Origin: Plumapathes pennacea
Lineage: Eukaryota; Cnidaria; Anthozoa; Antipatharia; Myriopathidae
Direction of reading: 5' to 3'
NCBI GenBank assembly: GCA_964036295.1
Contig: OZ038472.1
Location: forward strand, 4,107,501-4,171,500
Length of the DNA stretch: 64,000 bases
How positions within the stretch are numbered: the first letter of the stretch is position 1; every line of letters starts with the position of its first letter. This document shows, one piece after another, positions 36,811 through 48,312 of the stretch. A model generated the notes under the pieces. The model was given only the letters and a program-made list of their open reading frames with translations, had not been told where the DNA came from and made no database searches. Position numbers and translations under genes: made by a program.

Positions 36811-37160
36811 TTACACGACTTCACATTTTCGAGTGCAAATACAGGCCAAAATGAGTGCAAAGATGGGAGCGTATTGCACTCGTCAAGAACCAGATCAACT
36901 GGTTTATTAGTTTACGTGATACATTTTTGCAAGCAAAGCTTACGAAAGCGTCATTTTTTGTTCCATTTGCGCGCGGCGAGAACGTTTGCCCTGCTTCGTT
37001 TGTCGTATAATGAACAATTTATTACACAGAAAGTCGTGCAGTACGGCTGTATTTTTACTCGTCAGTTTCATTTTTTCTCGCCTGAAGCAGGCTCGAAAAA
37101 ATACAACCGACTCGTAAAAATACTCCGCCGTATTGCACTCCTTCCCGTGTAGTAACCTCT
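36811..37160. repeat. Dispersed family A (350 bp, internal hairpin), copy 1
   Basis: Starts 'attacacgacttcacatttt' and ends 'ttcccgtgtagtaacctctttgta'. Contains 'gggagcgtattgcactcgtc', 'accagatcaactggttta' and a 47 bp near-palindrome centred on CTGAAGCAGG. Other copies are at 55489-55846 and, inverted, 63362-63705, with 3' halves in 9410-9660 and 9910-10010. Confidence 0.85.
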
Positions 37161-37382
37161 TTGTATGGCAGGTTCAAGTTCCTGCTTGCGCGCAGATTAC
37201 CTAATACTACTTACCAGACTAGGGTGATTCAATGGACTCCTTTCGAGTCTCTCCAATGCTCCGTGTGGATATCGATATCGATACGCACAAGCATCTTGTA
37301 GTGTGCATACGTGGAGCGTATTGACACGAGGTTGGCGTGCGCATGCTCGGTGACGTCTTACGACGGAAATACAATTTTTTCC

Positions 37383-37680
37383 GTGCGGTCACCATGCTTT
37401 GAGTCAGCGGTCATTGCACAAAACTGTGGATTTAAGCACAAATTTTATAGTTCAGTGTAACACTCGTAAAGCCTCAAGACTTTGCCAAGAAACCCATTAT
37501 CAGGACTTGATACACAACTATGACTTAGGTGAATGCATTTTATATAACAGAAGTCGTGCGCAAGAAAACGAGGCTTGAGACACGATGTGAAATTTTACCT
37601 CGATTCAGAAGAAGCTAGCTAGATAACCATGGCGACGAACACTGGCCAACGGAAGTCACGTCAAGAACGTAGTTCCACGT
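37383..37680. repeat. Dispersed family B, copy 2
   Basis: 'gagtcagcggtcattgcaca', 'ggacttgatacacaactatga', 'catggcgacgaacactggcca' and 'gtcacgtcaagaacgtag' match the copy at 41905-42165 nearly word for word. Confidence 0.8.
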
Positions 37681-38122
37681 GACACATCACGGTTACGGCC
37701 TTCACCATATCCACGCCCACCACTTAGCACAGTCGATATTCATGTTGGGAGTTCAATCCCCACTCAAACAGTGAACTTAGCTGGTTTCAGAACCTGGTTC
37801 TCTTCTCGTGGCTCGGATGACCACGTAAAATTGCGGGCCCGTCCCTGATTCAAAAAAGAACCACGGGGACGTAAAAGAACCAATGAGAACGCAAACAAAT
37901 CTCTGACAATGACCACTCTCAGTGCTAACAGGGCCTGCAGTAATTGGCTCACTAATAAAAGAAAAAAAGCATTGGTAGATTTTTATACCACATAAGCATG
38001 ATACAGTATAATTCCATTGTATTCTTACTGTATATAGCAAACACAACATAAACATAGTGTACAAACCCACCCACATCATACATCGACACACATACATACA
38101 AATGTGAATACAAACATACATA

Positions 38123-38250
38123 CAATCAACTCCCTAAGACGGACACCTTGTGGGAGTAGTTCCTGCTCTAACTAAACTCTATAAGACGGACACCTCTCTA
38201 AAACAGTTGGAGCTGGTCCCGAGGGTGTCTGCCTTCGAGGGAATTGACTC
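38123..38250. mobile_element. Short pogo-like MITE (128 bp)
   Basis: TA-CAATCAACTCCCTAAGAC at the left, inverted GGGAATTGACTC-TA at the right, with 'ggacacc' words inside. The same family is at 42329-42475, and a fragment at about 19576-19632. Confidence 0.65.
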
Positions 38251-39519
38251 TACACACAAACACACACCAATACACAAAGATTGCACAACATAGATCATCG
38301 CAGGTCGCGTTTACCTTTTCTGCCTCTGACTACGTTTGAGCATGATGTACACCTTGATATCACGCACCAGATCCAACACAATACACGCGATTATCCAAGT
38401 TCTGATGTCTCAACATGGCGCGGACAAATAGGAAAGGGGCGAAAAGGAACTGAGCACCAGTGATCAGAACAAACCAGTGTCGCCCCAGTACACGGTCACC
38501 AGGTCTAAACGCGGCCGTAATATATAAACGCGGTGGCATATACCATGGCCATGCGAAGATACGAATTTTATCGTCTTCGAGTGTTGATGATATCTCAAGA
38601 TATCATTTTTTTTATCTTTCACATGTAAAGATATCGCGCTCGATGAAGATATCAGGTTTTAGAACTGGAGAAATCTTGGTATTTCATCGGGGTAATAGGA
38701 CTAAATGCGATGTGTTAGGAACAATTTGTTCAGGGGAGTTCACCGTATTTCTATTGTTCATGACGGATGTTTAGGTGCCCAACTTAAGTTAAATTGAGAA
38801 TGAAAAGTTTAGAACTGATTATGTATTAGTTGCTTTTATGGGCTAGCAGTATAATTCAAATCAAACGATGAACTCACACAACAATAATACAGAACATTTA
38901 CTGTCAACTTTCACTTACAAAATCATTTTTCTAAATTGACATATTTGCGCTATCTTTTCTTATTTACATTTAGCCTAAATTTAACCGCTTGTAACGTTCT
39001 TCTTAAAAGATGTAAAGGACCGCCATTAATGGGCCCTAAAACCGGCAGTCTGAGCCGGCGCGAAATGAACCAAATAAAGGACGACTGAACGACGAGACGT
39101 AAATTGTGTGCATTCTTAGTGAAACTTAATTTACTAATCAATACTCGCCGTAGTTTGTTCTGTTTGTGCAAAGCTTCGGGTAATTAATATCGATCAGAAC
39201 AGGATTACGACTGGATATCTTTTCTCCGTAATAATTTTCCATATTTTCTTTTCTCTTTTTATCGTTTTGGTGGGCAGGAGTAGCCCGGCACTTCAAATAG
39301 CCCAATAATGTTGCAAGTCTCTTTACAATCATAAAACCTCATTTGTTCAGTTAGAATCTGCGACAAAGGGCGTTCGCACACAGCAGCATTGAGAGATCAA
39401 CCATTAAAGACCTAATCACATTTCGCTTTACTTCACCGAGAATGTGGGGCATCTCGACCTCAACGTCGAAAATGTAGAGATAACCAAACGAACTTCAGAT
39501 AGATCCAGAGTCCCGTATC

Positions 39520-42500
39520 TCACTTGAACCAATCGATATCGTCGTCGTCGTCATCGTCATCGTCATCAAACAACGGCGGAGGGACTGGTTTCGACGGCGG
39601 AGATCCCTGGAGAACACAGGATGAAGGAGATTAATAGAGGTGAAGTTTAGTTGGGAGAATTTGCGTTCTGATGTCGGCATAAGGAGTGACTTACCACGAG
39701 GGGCTCCTTCGGTTTCCTCGTCAGGGGACCAAATGTGGCCTCCACATCATCGTGGTCATCGTCACCAAACAATCTTTCGCACAAAAATAAATAAAAATAA
39801 ATCACAAGATAACGAGCGCACGTGACAACACGAACAGCTGCACCCAAAAGCGCTTAAGCCTTTCACTCCTGAGAGTGATCAACTTCAACTTTCTCCTTCA
39901 GATTTTTAGGAGATATATGTGATACAGTATGGAGAATTTGCTACTTGATAGTTTGCACGGATGAAAGCTGATTGGCCCGGTAATTCTCACTACATCGCTC
40001 ATACACTTTCTTCTTGAATGTTTGGGAGAATTTGTATTACGAGCTGAACTGAAGGGTTAAGGAAGAAAAACATCGTATCTTTAACTGAATCACACCAATG
40101 TACCAGGGTAGAAAGTCTAAAGCTTACGATTTTAACTTCTCGTCCGCTAAAGAAGGCGATTCTTTTTCAGGTTCCTTTGCAGATTCTGTAAACAAACAGC
40201 AGTCAAGGTGAGGCTGGGCGAGAAAGTAACACGTCAACAGGCACGTACATACACGAACGCGCGAGAGAGCACATACGTACGGCTGTGTATGTTCATATGT
40301 GTGCGTGTGCGTATATGTCAGGCTGTTTATGTGGCGTGTATATGTGGTGTGTGCTTGATAACGTAAAATAACTCAATCATGATACTCAGACTTTGAAAGC
40401 CACACTGAAAGCAGTCTCTCTCTCTCTCTTACACGATTTCTGGTCCATTTTCCATTTGGACGTTGTATTAGAGCAAGAAAAATATATCTCGGTCATCATC
40501 GAAACCGACACGAAAGGATTTACCAATAACTTCCTTAGGTGAAAGTTAATTCATCGCAAAACGTTGATCCTAAAATTGATCAACTTCAATTTTCTCCTTC
40601 AGTTTCTCACCATAACTATACCATACAGTAAGAGGAACTTGGCTTTTGATACCTTACTCATATGAAAGCTGATTGAACCATCAATTCTAACTGAATCACT
40701 AATACATTTTCTTCTTAAAAGTTAAGAGACTGCATTTGAGCTTGGACAAACGGACTGCAGTGTCTGGGGTTTCTATTTGCTTACCATCATTAGGCGGCTG
40801 GCCTTGTGAGACGTCTTGTCCATCAGCTGGAGGTTCTGTCATATCACCCGGACTCCGTTCTTCTTCTTGCTCGTCATCAGACTCCGTTCTTAATGGCGGT
40901 GGTCCTGCTTCTCCTGAGCCCGCATCATCTGAGTCAGCGTCGTTCGTTACATCCTGGACCTTTGTTTCATCGATATCCTCTCTGCTATCCTCGTTGACAG
41001 CCGTAGTTGAAGACTCAGCTTCTGCAGCTTCCTTGTCGGTAGTGTCAGGTGTAGGCTCTGCTTCATTTCTTGTCGTATTTTCCGACTGTAATTCTCCGCC
41101 CTCTTCTTCGACTTTCTCCGACTCTTTTTCACAAGCCTCCTCGTTTTCTCCTATTGCTTCCTCATCTTCGTCTTTCTCCTCATTCTTTTCCTTTCCTTCT
41201 TCTTGCTTTGCTTCTGCCACTTCTTTCTCCTTCTCCGCCTCTTTTTCTACCACCAACACAACCTCCTCCTCCTTCTCTTCTTCTTTAGCCTTGTCTTCTT
41301 CTTCATCACCATCGTCGTCTTCCACTTCTTCGTCTTCTTCCTCCTCTTCTTCTTCCTCGTCATCGTCGTCTTCTTCTTCTTCACTTTCTTCTTCCTCCTC
41401 GTCTTCTTCTTCATCTTCTTCTTCACTGTCGTTGTCCTTGACGGCACTCGGGTTCACCAATTTCAGCGTTATCTCCTGATAACATAACGTATAATAAATG
41501 AAAGACTGTCTTGGGCTTACTTTCATATCTATCGATTCGCAATTTCTTTGTAATTTCCAAGAACTACTCTAAACATCTACCTATTCATTCATGGATTCAT
41601 TCATGTATAGGTAAGTGAGTAGGAATTATAAAAACAAAATCGATCCTGTCATCTTCCTTCTCTCTTTACATCCAACCTTTACCAACCTTCCTTTCTTTAC
41701 ACCTGTCCTTTCAACCTTCTTTCTCTTTTTACTTTTTATCATTCCAACTGACCTTGATGGCCTTGAGCACCACTGCCATAATTTCTGGGCCAGTGTAACT
41801 TCCTTCGGCCTCAAATTCACTCTTGAGCATGTGGTACACATTGTTCATAATCTTCTTGACCTGTACATAAGAAAAACACATGCAAACATGTCTTACCATG
41901 TCTCAACTTGTTTTTCGGGTGCGTCGTCATTGGGTACGTGGACATTGCACAAAACTGTGGTTTCAAGTCAAGAAAACTACAAGACTTAGCCAAGGAACTC
42001 GAAACTGGGACTTGATACTCAACTATAAGTTAGTTCAATGCATTTTCTATAACATAAGTTATAGAGGCTTGCACACATGTGAAATTCGACCTCGACTTTG
42101 ACCGAACTATATAGTAATGGCGACGAACGCTGGCCAACGGAAGTGACGTCAAGAACGTAAATAGGTGTCCTACAAATGCTCTTATTTCCCACCTCGTTCG
42201 ACACATCAGCTGCAGGTTGAGCGCCACGTGCGCCTTCTTGTCCTCCTTCTCGCTTTCCGTTCTCGTACGCTTTGGTCACTTCTACCTCGTGCTCCTGTTT
42301 GGCACAAGATCAGGGTCAAACTTCGGTACAGTCAACTCTCTCTAAGTGGACACCATCGGGACTAGCATGTCCACCTTAGAGAGAGTTCAGTTACAGAGAA
42401 AAAAAGTGAAAATCGGCAAGGACCAAATCTGCATGCTGTCCGCCTTAGAGAGGTGTCCGCTAAGAGAGAGTTGGCTATTTCGAACACCATTCCGTCTATT

Positions 42501-45500
42501 CTACTCCCGGAGGCAGACGGTTGTATATTTTGCACTACTGTTACTATGCAATATTCGCATCATACGAATCTAAGGAACGAGCAGCAGTCAAATTCTACTG
42601 CATGGACCCTATGCTGATATCGTTATCCATATCCAAAAGAAACGCACGCATACATAGACATGCGCACTCGCACAAGCTCGTCACGAGCTGTTCACCTGTT
42701 CCGCTGTTGCGAGCTTTTCCTCGTACTGTTCCTTCATTTGAAGCGTTTTTGACCGAACGTCTTGGTACTGCAAAGTGAGGGACAGACGGTTACCACAAAG
42801 TTGGCCACGCTCTCTTCAGCAGGCAAGGAAGGAGGTATAGCAGTGTAAAGATCATAGTATTGTATAGTATAGTAATATAGTATTGTTGTCACCTTTTCTT
42901 GCAACGCCTCGAGCTGCTCAGCCTTCGCCTGTAGATCCAGCAGCCGCTCGTCGTTCTCCTTCTGTGATGCCGACATTTTAGAAAACTGTATAATAGAAAC
43001 GTAGAATTTTCAACGTTAGGTTATGTGGATGTGCTTAACACCTAAAGAATGTGTTGTGTGTCGTTTTAAGTGTTAGTCTTGATCCGAATTGCAATTCTCG
43101 CAGGAACTCAGAAATAAACTTCGTAATTTCCGCGAAAGTTCCTTGAAACTCCCCGTACCGAAGTCAATACAAATTTCCGCCTTTCGGAGGAATGTATGCA
43201 GTACAGTGAAGTAAACTACATTGAGTTAACCCTTTCATTCCCAAGAGTGATCAACTTCAATCGTCTCATTCAGTTTCTCACAAGATAAATATCATACAAT
43301 TGAGAGAACTTGGCAGGTGAGAGGTGATTAAACTGTAAATTCTCACTTCATTATCCTTACATTTTCTTCTTGAATGGTTGGGAGAATTTGTATTCAGATC
43401 TTGGGAGGGAAATGGTTAACAGCTGTCTCACCTTGTCTCTGACGGCCTCGAGTTCTTCTACTTTGTCCTGAAGCTCCTTCAACTGTCTCTCTTTGCTCTC
43501 CTCTTCAGCTCTTATGTTATTATGCTGGAAAAAGGAAACAAAAACAAAAAAACAACATCAAATCATCGACTGCTGCATCAAGTCATCGACTGAAAACTGC
43601 CCACCATTTTACTCAGAACCGGGATCGAACTCAGGACGCAAAGGTTACTATCTTTTGCTAGATCAGGCCTAGGTGAGCTATTGCATACTTCTGCTATGCG
43701 CACAAACAAACAAACAAACAAACAAACATATCCTTAACCCAGATCTCCACCACGTTGCTCGAGAAGAAACACTCGCGGTCGAACTCGGAATACAAAGGAA
43801 ACATAACTCTGGTGGATTAGGGCTGGGCAAGCCTTTGCATACTTTGGCTCTGCAAAAAATGTCAAAGAAAGTCGTACCCCAATCCGGATTCCCACCATGT
43901 TTCTCATGCCAGACATGTACGTCAACACAACTTCCTTACCTTTTCTTCAAGACTCGCTAATTTCGTGAGAGTTTCTTCCTTTTCCTCCAACAGATCGTCG
44001 TATTTCCTCTTCCATCTGTCTTCTGCTTGGCTGACCATCTTTTGGGATTTTTCTGACCATCGAGCGTCAATATCAGCCTCCAATTCAGCCAGCTAGAGAA
44101 GAGAACAGGAGGTAAACAATTCAAGATGGAAACATTTCAAACGGAGAAAATACTTCGCGAAGTTAACACACTTTCGACAACGAAAGCAATTTATTTCTCA
44201 ATTTTATATCTTTTCATCCAACCTTACAATGTGACTATACTTTATAGAGCATCATTTCGGCCCTGTTTTGCACCATTGTAGGCAAAATTATTTGTTAAAT
44301 ATTAAATACTGTTGAAGACTGGGCCAGTGGTAATGCAAACCAAAACTAACACGTGCTCAGAGTAAAGCAATCACACAGTAGTGGGGACAATAATCATGCT
44401 TATGAGAACGACGATAACAGAATACAAACAATATTGCATTTGCATTTTCCAGATATATTAAATCATGTAGATAATCTGAATACACCGACCTGCTCAGCTG
44501 AAGCTGCGCCTGTGCTTTTCTTGTCTTTGCGATGCCTGTCTTTCAGTTCTTTAATATTTTCCTGTAGAGAGGGCAGAAAATGTCTCTTCCACGGCCAAGC
44601 TTTCGCAACAGCTGAGATACAACAGAACCCGATGTGCAAAGACCACTTACCTCGTGCTGTGCTCTCATCTCATCCAATTCTTCTTCAAACTTCTTCTTGT
44701 CTGCCGCCTGTTTCTTTTTACGATCGGCTACATTCTATGTGAACACAATATAAATACAACATCATTTCTACATCAGTGTCAGGCTGTTATAATGTGAATA
44801 TTAGGCGCTGCTCGCCTGAAGCGATGTGAGACGTCTCAGCCTTTACTGTGTTCTGGTCGCTTGCCCGCCTTTCGCTAATATCTGTCTTTTCTTTATCTGT
44901 CCCCCCTACACACACGGCTATTTCTACAGACGTTTCCTAAATGTTTACCTTGGGGAAGGGGGACGGCAGAAAAAACGGGTATAATAAATAGATTGAGCGG
45001 CTATCCCAAGACTTTTGTCACTGATTGAAGTCCTTCCCAAGGCCCTCAGAAAACTGTGTCCCTTTCTGCAGTGGGCGCATTGGAATATAACTACTTATGA
45101 CCCTGTCTTAGTATCTGTTCGTTCTAGCTGTGCACGGACAGGCAGACGTTTACTACCCTCGAATTTCTAAGCACCAGCAGCAACCAGTTGAAATGCTCAC
45201 TTTTTCTAGGCTGTCCTTTTCGTGTTTCAGGTCGGTCAGCTCCTCTTCCACGTGTTCCACTTTGCTTTCCAGCCGTTTCCTGGCGTATTTCTCCTCCTTC
45301 AACTCCTTTTTTAGCTTCCCCGTTTGTTCCTCGTTTTCTAAGGAAAACATGAAAACCAATGAAGCAGATCTACGAAAGTCAGCAGCATTTTCTGTCCCGT
45401 GGAATTTGGCTCAAAACATCGGCTGCAATTCACATACTTCACAAGACTGGAAACCGCTGCACACTCACTCAACTGAAGATAATATAAGTTGATCACTGTC

Positions 45501-48278
45501 ACTGTATCACCCATTTATAACTATGGCGCAATAATTGTCTCTTTCTCTGTCTGAAAACTTTAACACCAACCTATGTGCGTGTCTTTAATATGCTCCAACT
45601 CCATCCTGTACTTGTCAGCTTCTGTTGACGCTTTCTTGTATTTGAGTTTCAACTCTTCGTCTTGCTGCTGGAGAGACGTCAGTTCGGCTTCTGTGGCGGC
45701 AAACTTGGTCTTCAGAGCAGTAAGCTCTGTAGTCATAGAGAGCTAAGAAAACAAAACCAAAAACAAAAACAAATCGAAAGGAAGAAACGAGGAGATAAAT
45801 GTTTGCTTTATTAGCACGATCTTTAAAGATATTGCCAATAAAGCAATTTACAAGGAAATTTTTAACAATGATAAACAACTGAACTATTCAAACATAAGAG
45901 GGGGTGAGGGAAGATGGGAAGAATAAAGGAAGCGAAAAAGAAAGGGAGAGAGGATGGAGCGGAGAGAGGGATGGAGGAAGCAATAAAAGAAGGAAAAAAG
46001 GGAAAGAGAAAGGGAGGGAGGGAAGATGTGAAGGAATGGAAGAAACGAAAACGAACGAAGGGAGGATGGATGGACGGAAGGGAGGGAGGGTGAATGGAAG
46101 GAAGGAAGGAAGGAATGAATGAATGAAATCAATCAAAACTGAACAACACTGTTGGTACAAGTTTTTTTTCTTTTTTAGACATTTTTAGGTTTTACCTTCT
46201 CCTGCTCTAACGAGAACACTCGTGACTGCGATTGAGTGGCATTGTGCTGAAGTGAATCACTTCTCTTCTCCATCATCGTATGGCTCTGTTCAACAAAACT
46301 GAAACACAAAATCAATGATCGAGTCGCAGCGTTGCTTAATTAGTAGCAGCGTGTAACGGCCAGCAATGGCGTCACGTTGCAAGTTCCCAGAAAAATTGTC
46401 TTGTGCAATTTACAGCTCCTTTAACTTGAAACTTAGTCTTACTCCTATATTCATTTCCATGACTTAATTTCATAAGCAAGGTTTCGACTAGGCCTTGTTG
46501 TGAAATGGAGACAACAGGCATCTTGGAGATGAAGTGTTTAAGAAGGTAAACTAGAGTTCCGATAACTCGAACCTTCAAGGGAAGTCAAAAATTGGTTCGA
46601 GTTATCGGGGGTAAATTTACAGTGTTAGAAAATTAAAAATCAAAGGAAACGACTTTTGGTTCGTGTTACTGGGATTCCATTGTATAAGCAGCTGTACCTC
46701 TGATTCTTCTGCAGAAGATCCGATATTTTGTCATTCAGGGATTCAATCCTGCTGTTCTTCTGTGAACAGTCTGCTTTGAGTTTCTCGTTTTCCTAAAAGA
46801 AAGATGAAAGTGTCAAACACAAAGGCTACCACATGGCTCCATGCACTGTGCAGATCTAAATAATCGCCACACAAAAACTCCCTCCCCCCCCCCCCCAAAA
46901 AAAAAAAATTTGATGTATTCAGGATCCATTAGTGAGCACACTCTATTGGCAACATTATTCGTTTTGTAAATCCTTAAATCCTTTCACTCCCACGCTCAAT
47001 GTATTGATTCCCCTAGCCTTTTAAGAGAAAAATGTATAAGTGATGTATTCGGAATTGATGGCTTAATCAGCTTTCATCTGAACAAGGTATTAAAATCTAA
47101 GTTCTTCTTAGTGTATGACATTTTTCAGGTGAGAAAACGGAAGGACAATATCGAAGTTGATCACTCTTGGGAGTGAAAGGATTAATACAATTTTTTTTTT
47201 CAAAACTAAAACAAGACACATTTTATAAAATTATACAACGTGATGTCGGGCTCGTAAGTGGAGTACAAACCTGTATTATTCTGGTCAGATTATGAAGAAG
47301 TACCGACGCATCCATGGCGGCCCCTGAACTGCCAAAAGCGTTTATCGCCATAGCATTCGGAGCCATTGCAGATCCTGACGACTGCTGAACACGGTCAATC
47401 TAAGCAAGGAAATGACACTCCTTTATTCCCCACGACACAGAATTCAAGGCCTAAACGTACCGACTACATTACAGAACACATACCGACTCGACCACGTACC
47501 GACTAGATTGCCGAAAACATACCGAACCGACCACGTACCAACTACATTACCGACCACATACCGAAAACTAGTTTTGGTCTGCATTGGCGTACGGTAAAAA
47601 TGCAGAATATATCAACGAGCACATACTGACCCGAACATATACCGACTACATTACCGACAACATCGGTATGTTGACCCGACCACGTTCCAGCTATATTACC
47701 GACCACACACCGAGAACTAGTTTTGGTCTACATTGGGCTTTCCAGTGTTCGCCCTTCATCAGATCAAAGACTCGCTTACAGACTCCACGGAATCCACAGT
47801 TTTGTGCAATGACCGCTGACTTGAAAGTAAGGTGACTGTACGGCCGAAAATAACGCTTTTCCGCGATGTGACACTTACCTTATTTGATAACTCGTCGATT
47901 TTGTCCGAGACTTTTCCTATGGCCATGCGAACCTCGCTCTGCTGTTGACGGGACTCCGCCATCAGTACGGGCACCATGGCGTCATTGCTGCTGGGTTGTG
48001 CGGGGGCGGGAGGGGGAGGGGGAGGGGCTTGTGGGTAAGCTGGAACTTGTGTAGCAAACACCTGGCCGGGTGGCATCATGGGATAGCCCATGTTCATTGG
48101 TTGATGCTGTGGGGGCTGAAATGAATATTCAAAAGTGCTGACAGCAAGACGAAAGAGACGACAACAGACACTGTACACTATTTTACTGTGACAGTAGCAG
48201 AAGCAATAGCGCTAATCATGTTTATGGTAGTGATGGTAGTAGTAGAGTAGTAGCAGCAGCAATGCAGTTGTCGTAGCA

Positions 48279-48312
<34 letters not shown>

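Larger units (their letters stand above)
34378..39519. other. Convergent spacer between the AP-2-like gene and FKBP15
   Basis: Both genes end here. AATAAA at 35418-35423 is a possible polyA signal for the AP-2-like gene. The rest is repeats: mariner-like MITE (34413-34670), 'ttctgcattctgattggctgag' repeat (about 34826-35030), TTAG-rich tract near 35573-35605, a piggyBac-like fragment (36721-36783), family A (36811-37160), family B (37383-37680) and a short pogo-like MITE (38123-38250). No coding exon recognised. Confidence 0.6.

Noticed and set aside
40736-41479. 247-codon Ser-rich plus-strand ORF
   Set aside because: Antisense shadow of the GAA/GAG-rich FKBP15 exon 32; composition only.
45884-46160. 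Ser/Pro/Phe-rich and Gly/Glu/Lys-rich ORFs on both strands
   Set aside because: Translations of the polypurine tract.
47455-47740. CRISPR-like array
   Set aside because: Units are degenerate and tandem without unique spacers, and the context is a eukaryotic intron.
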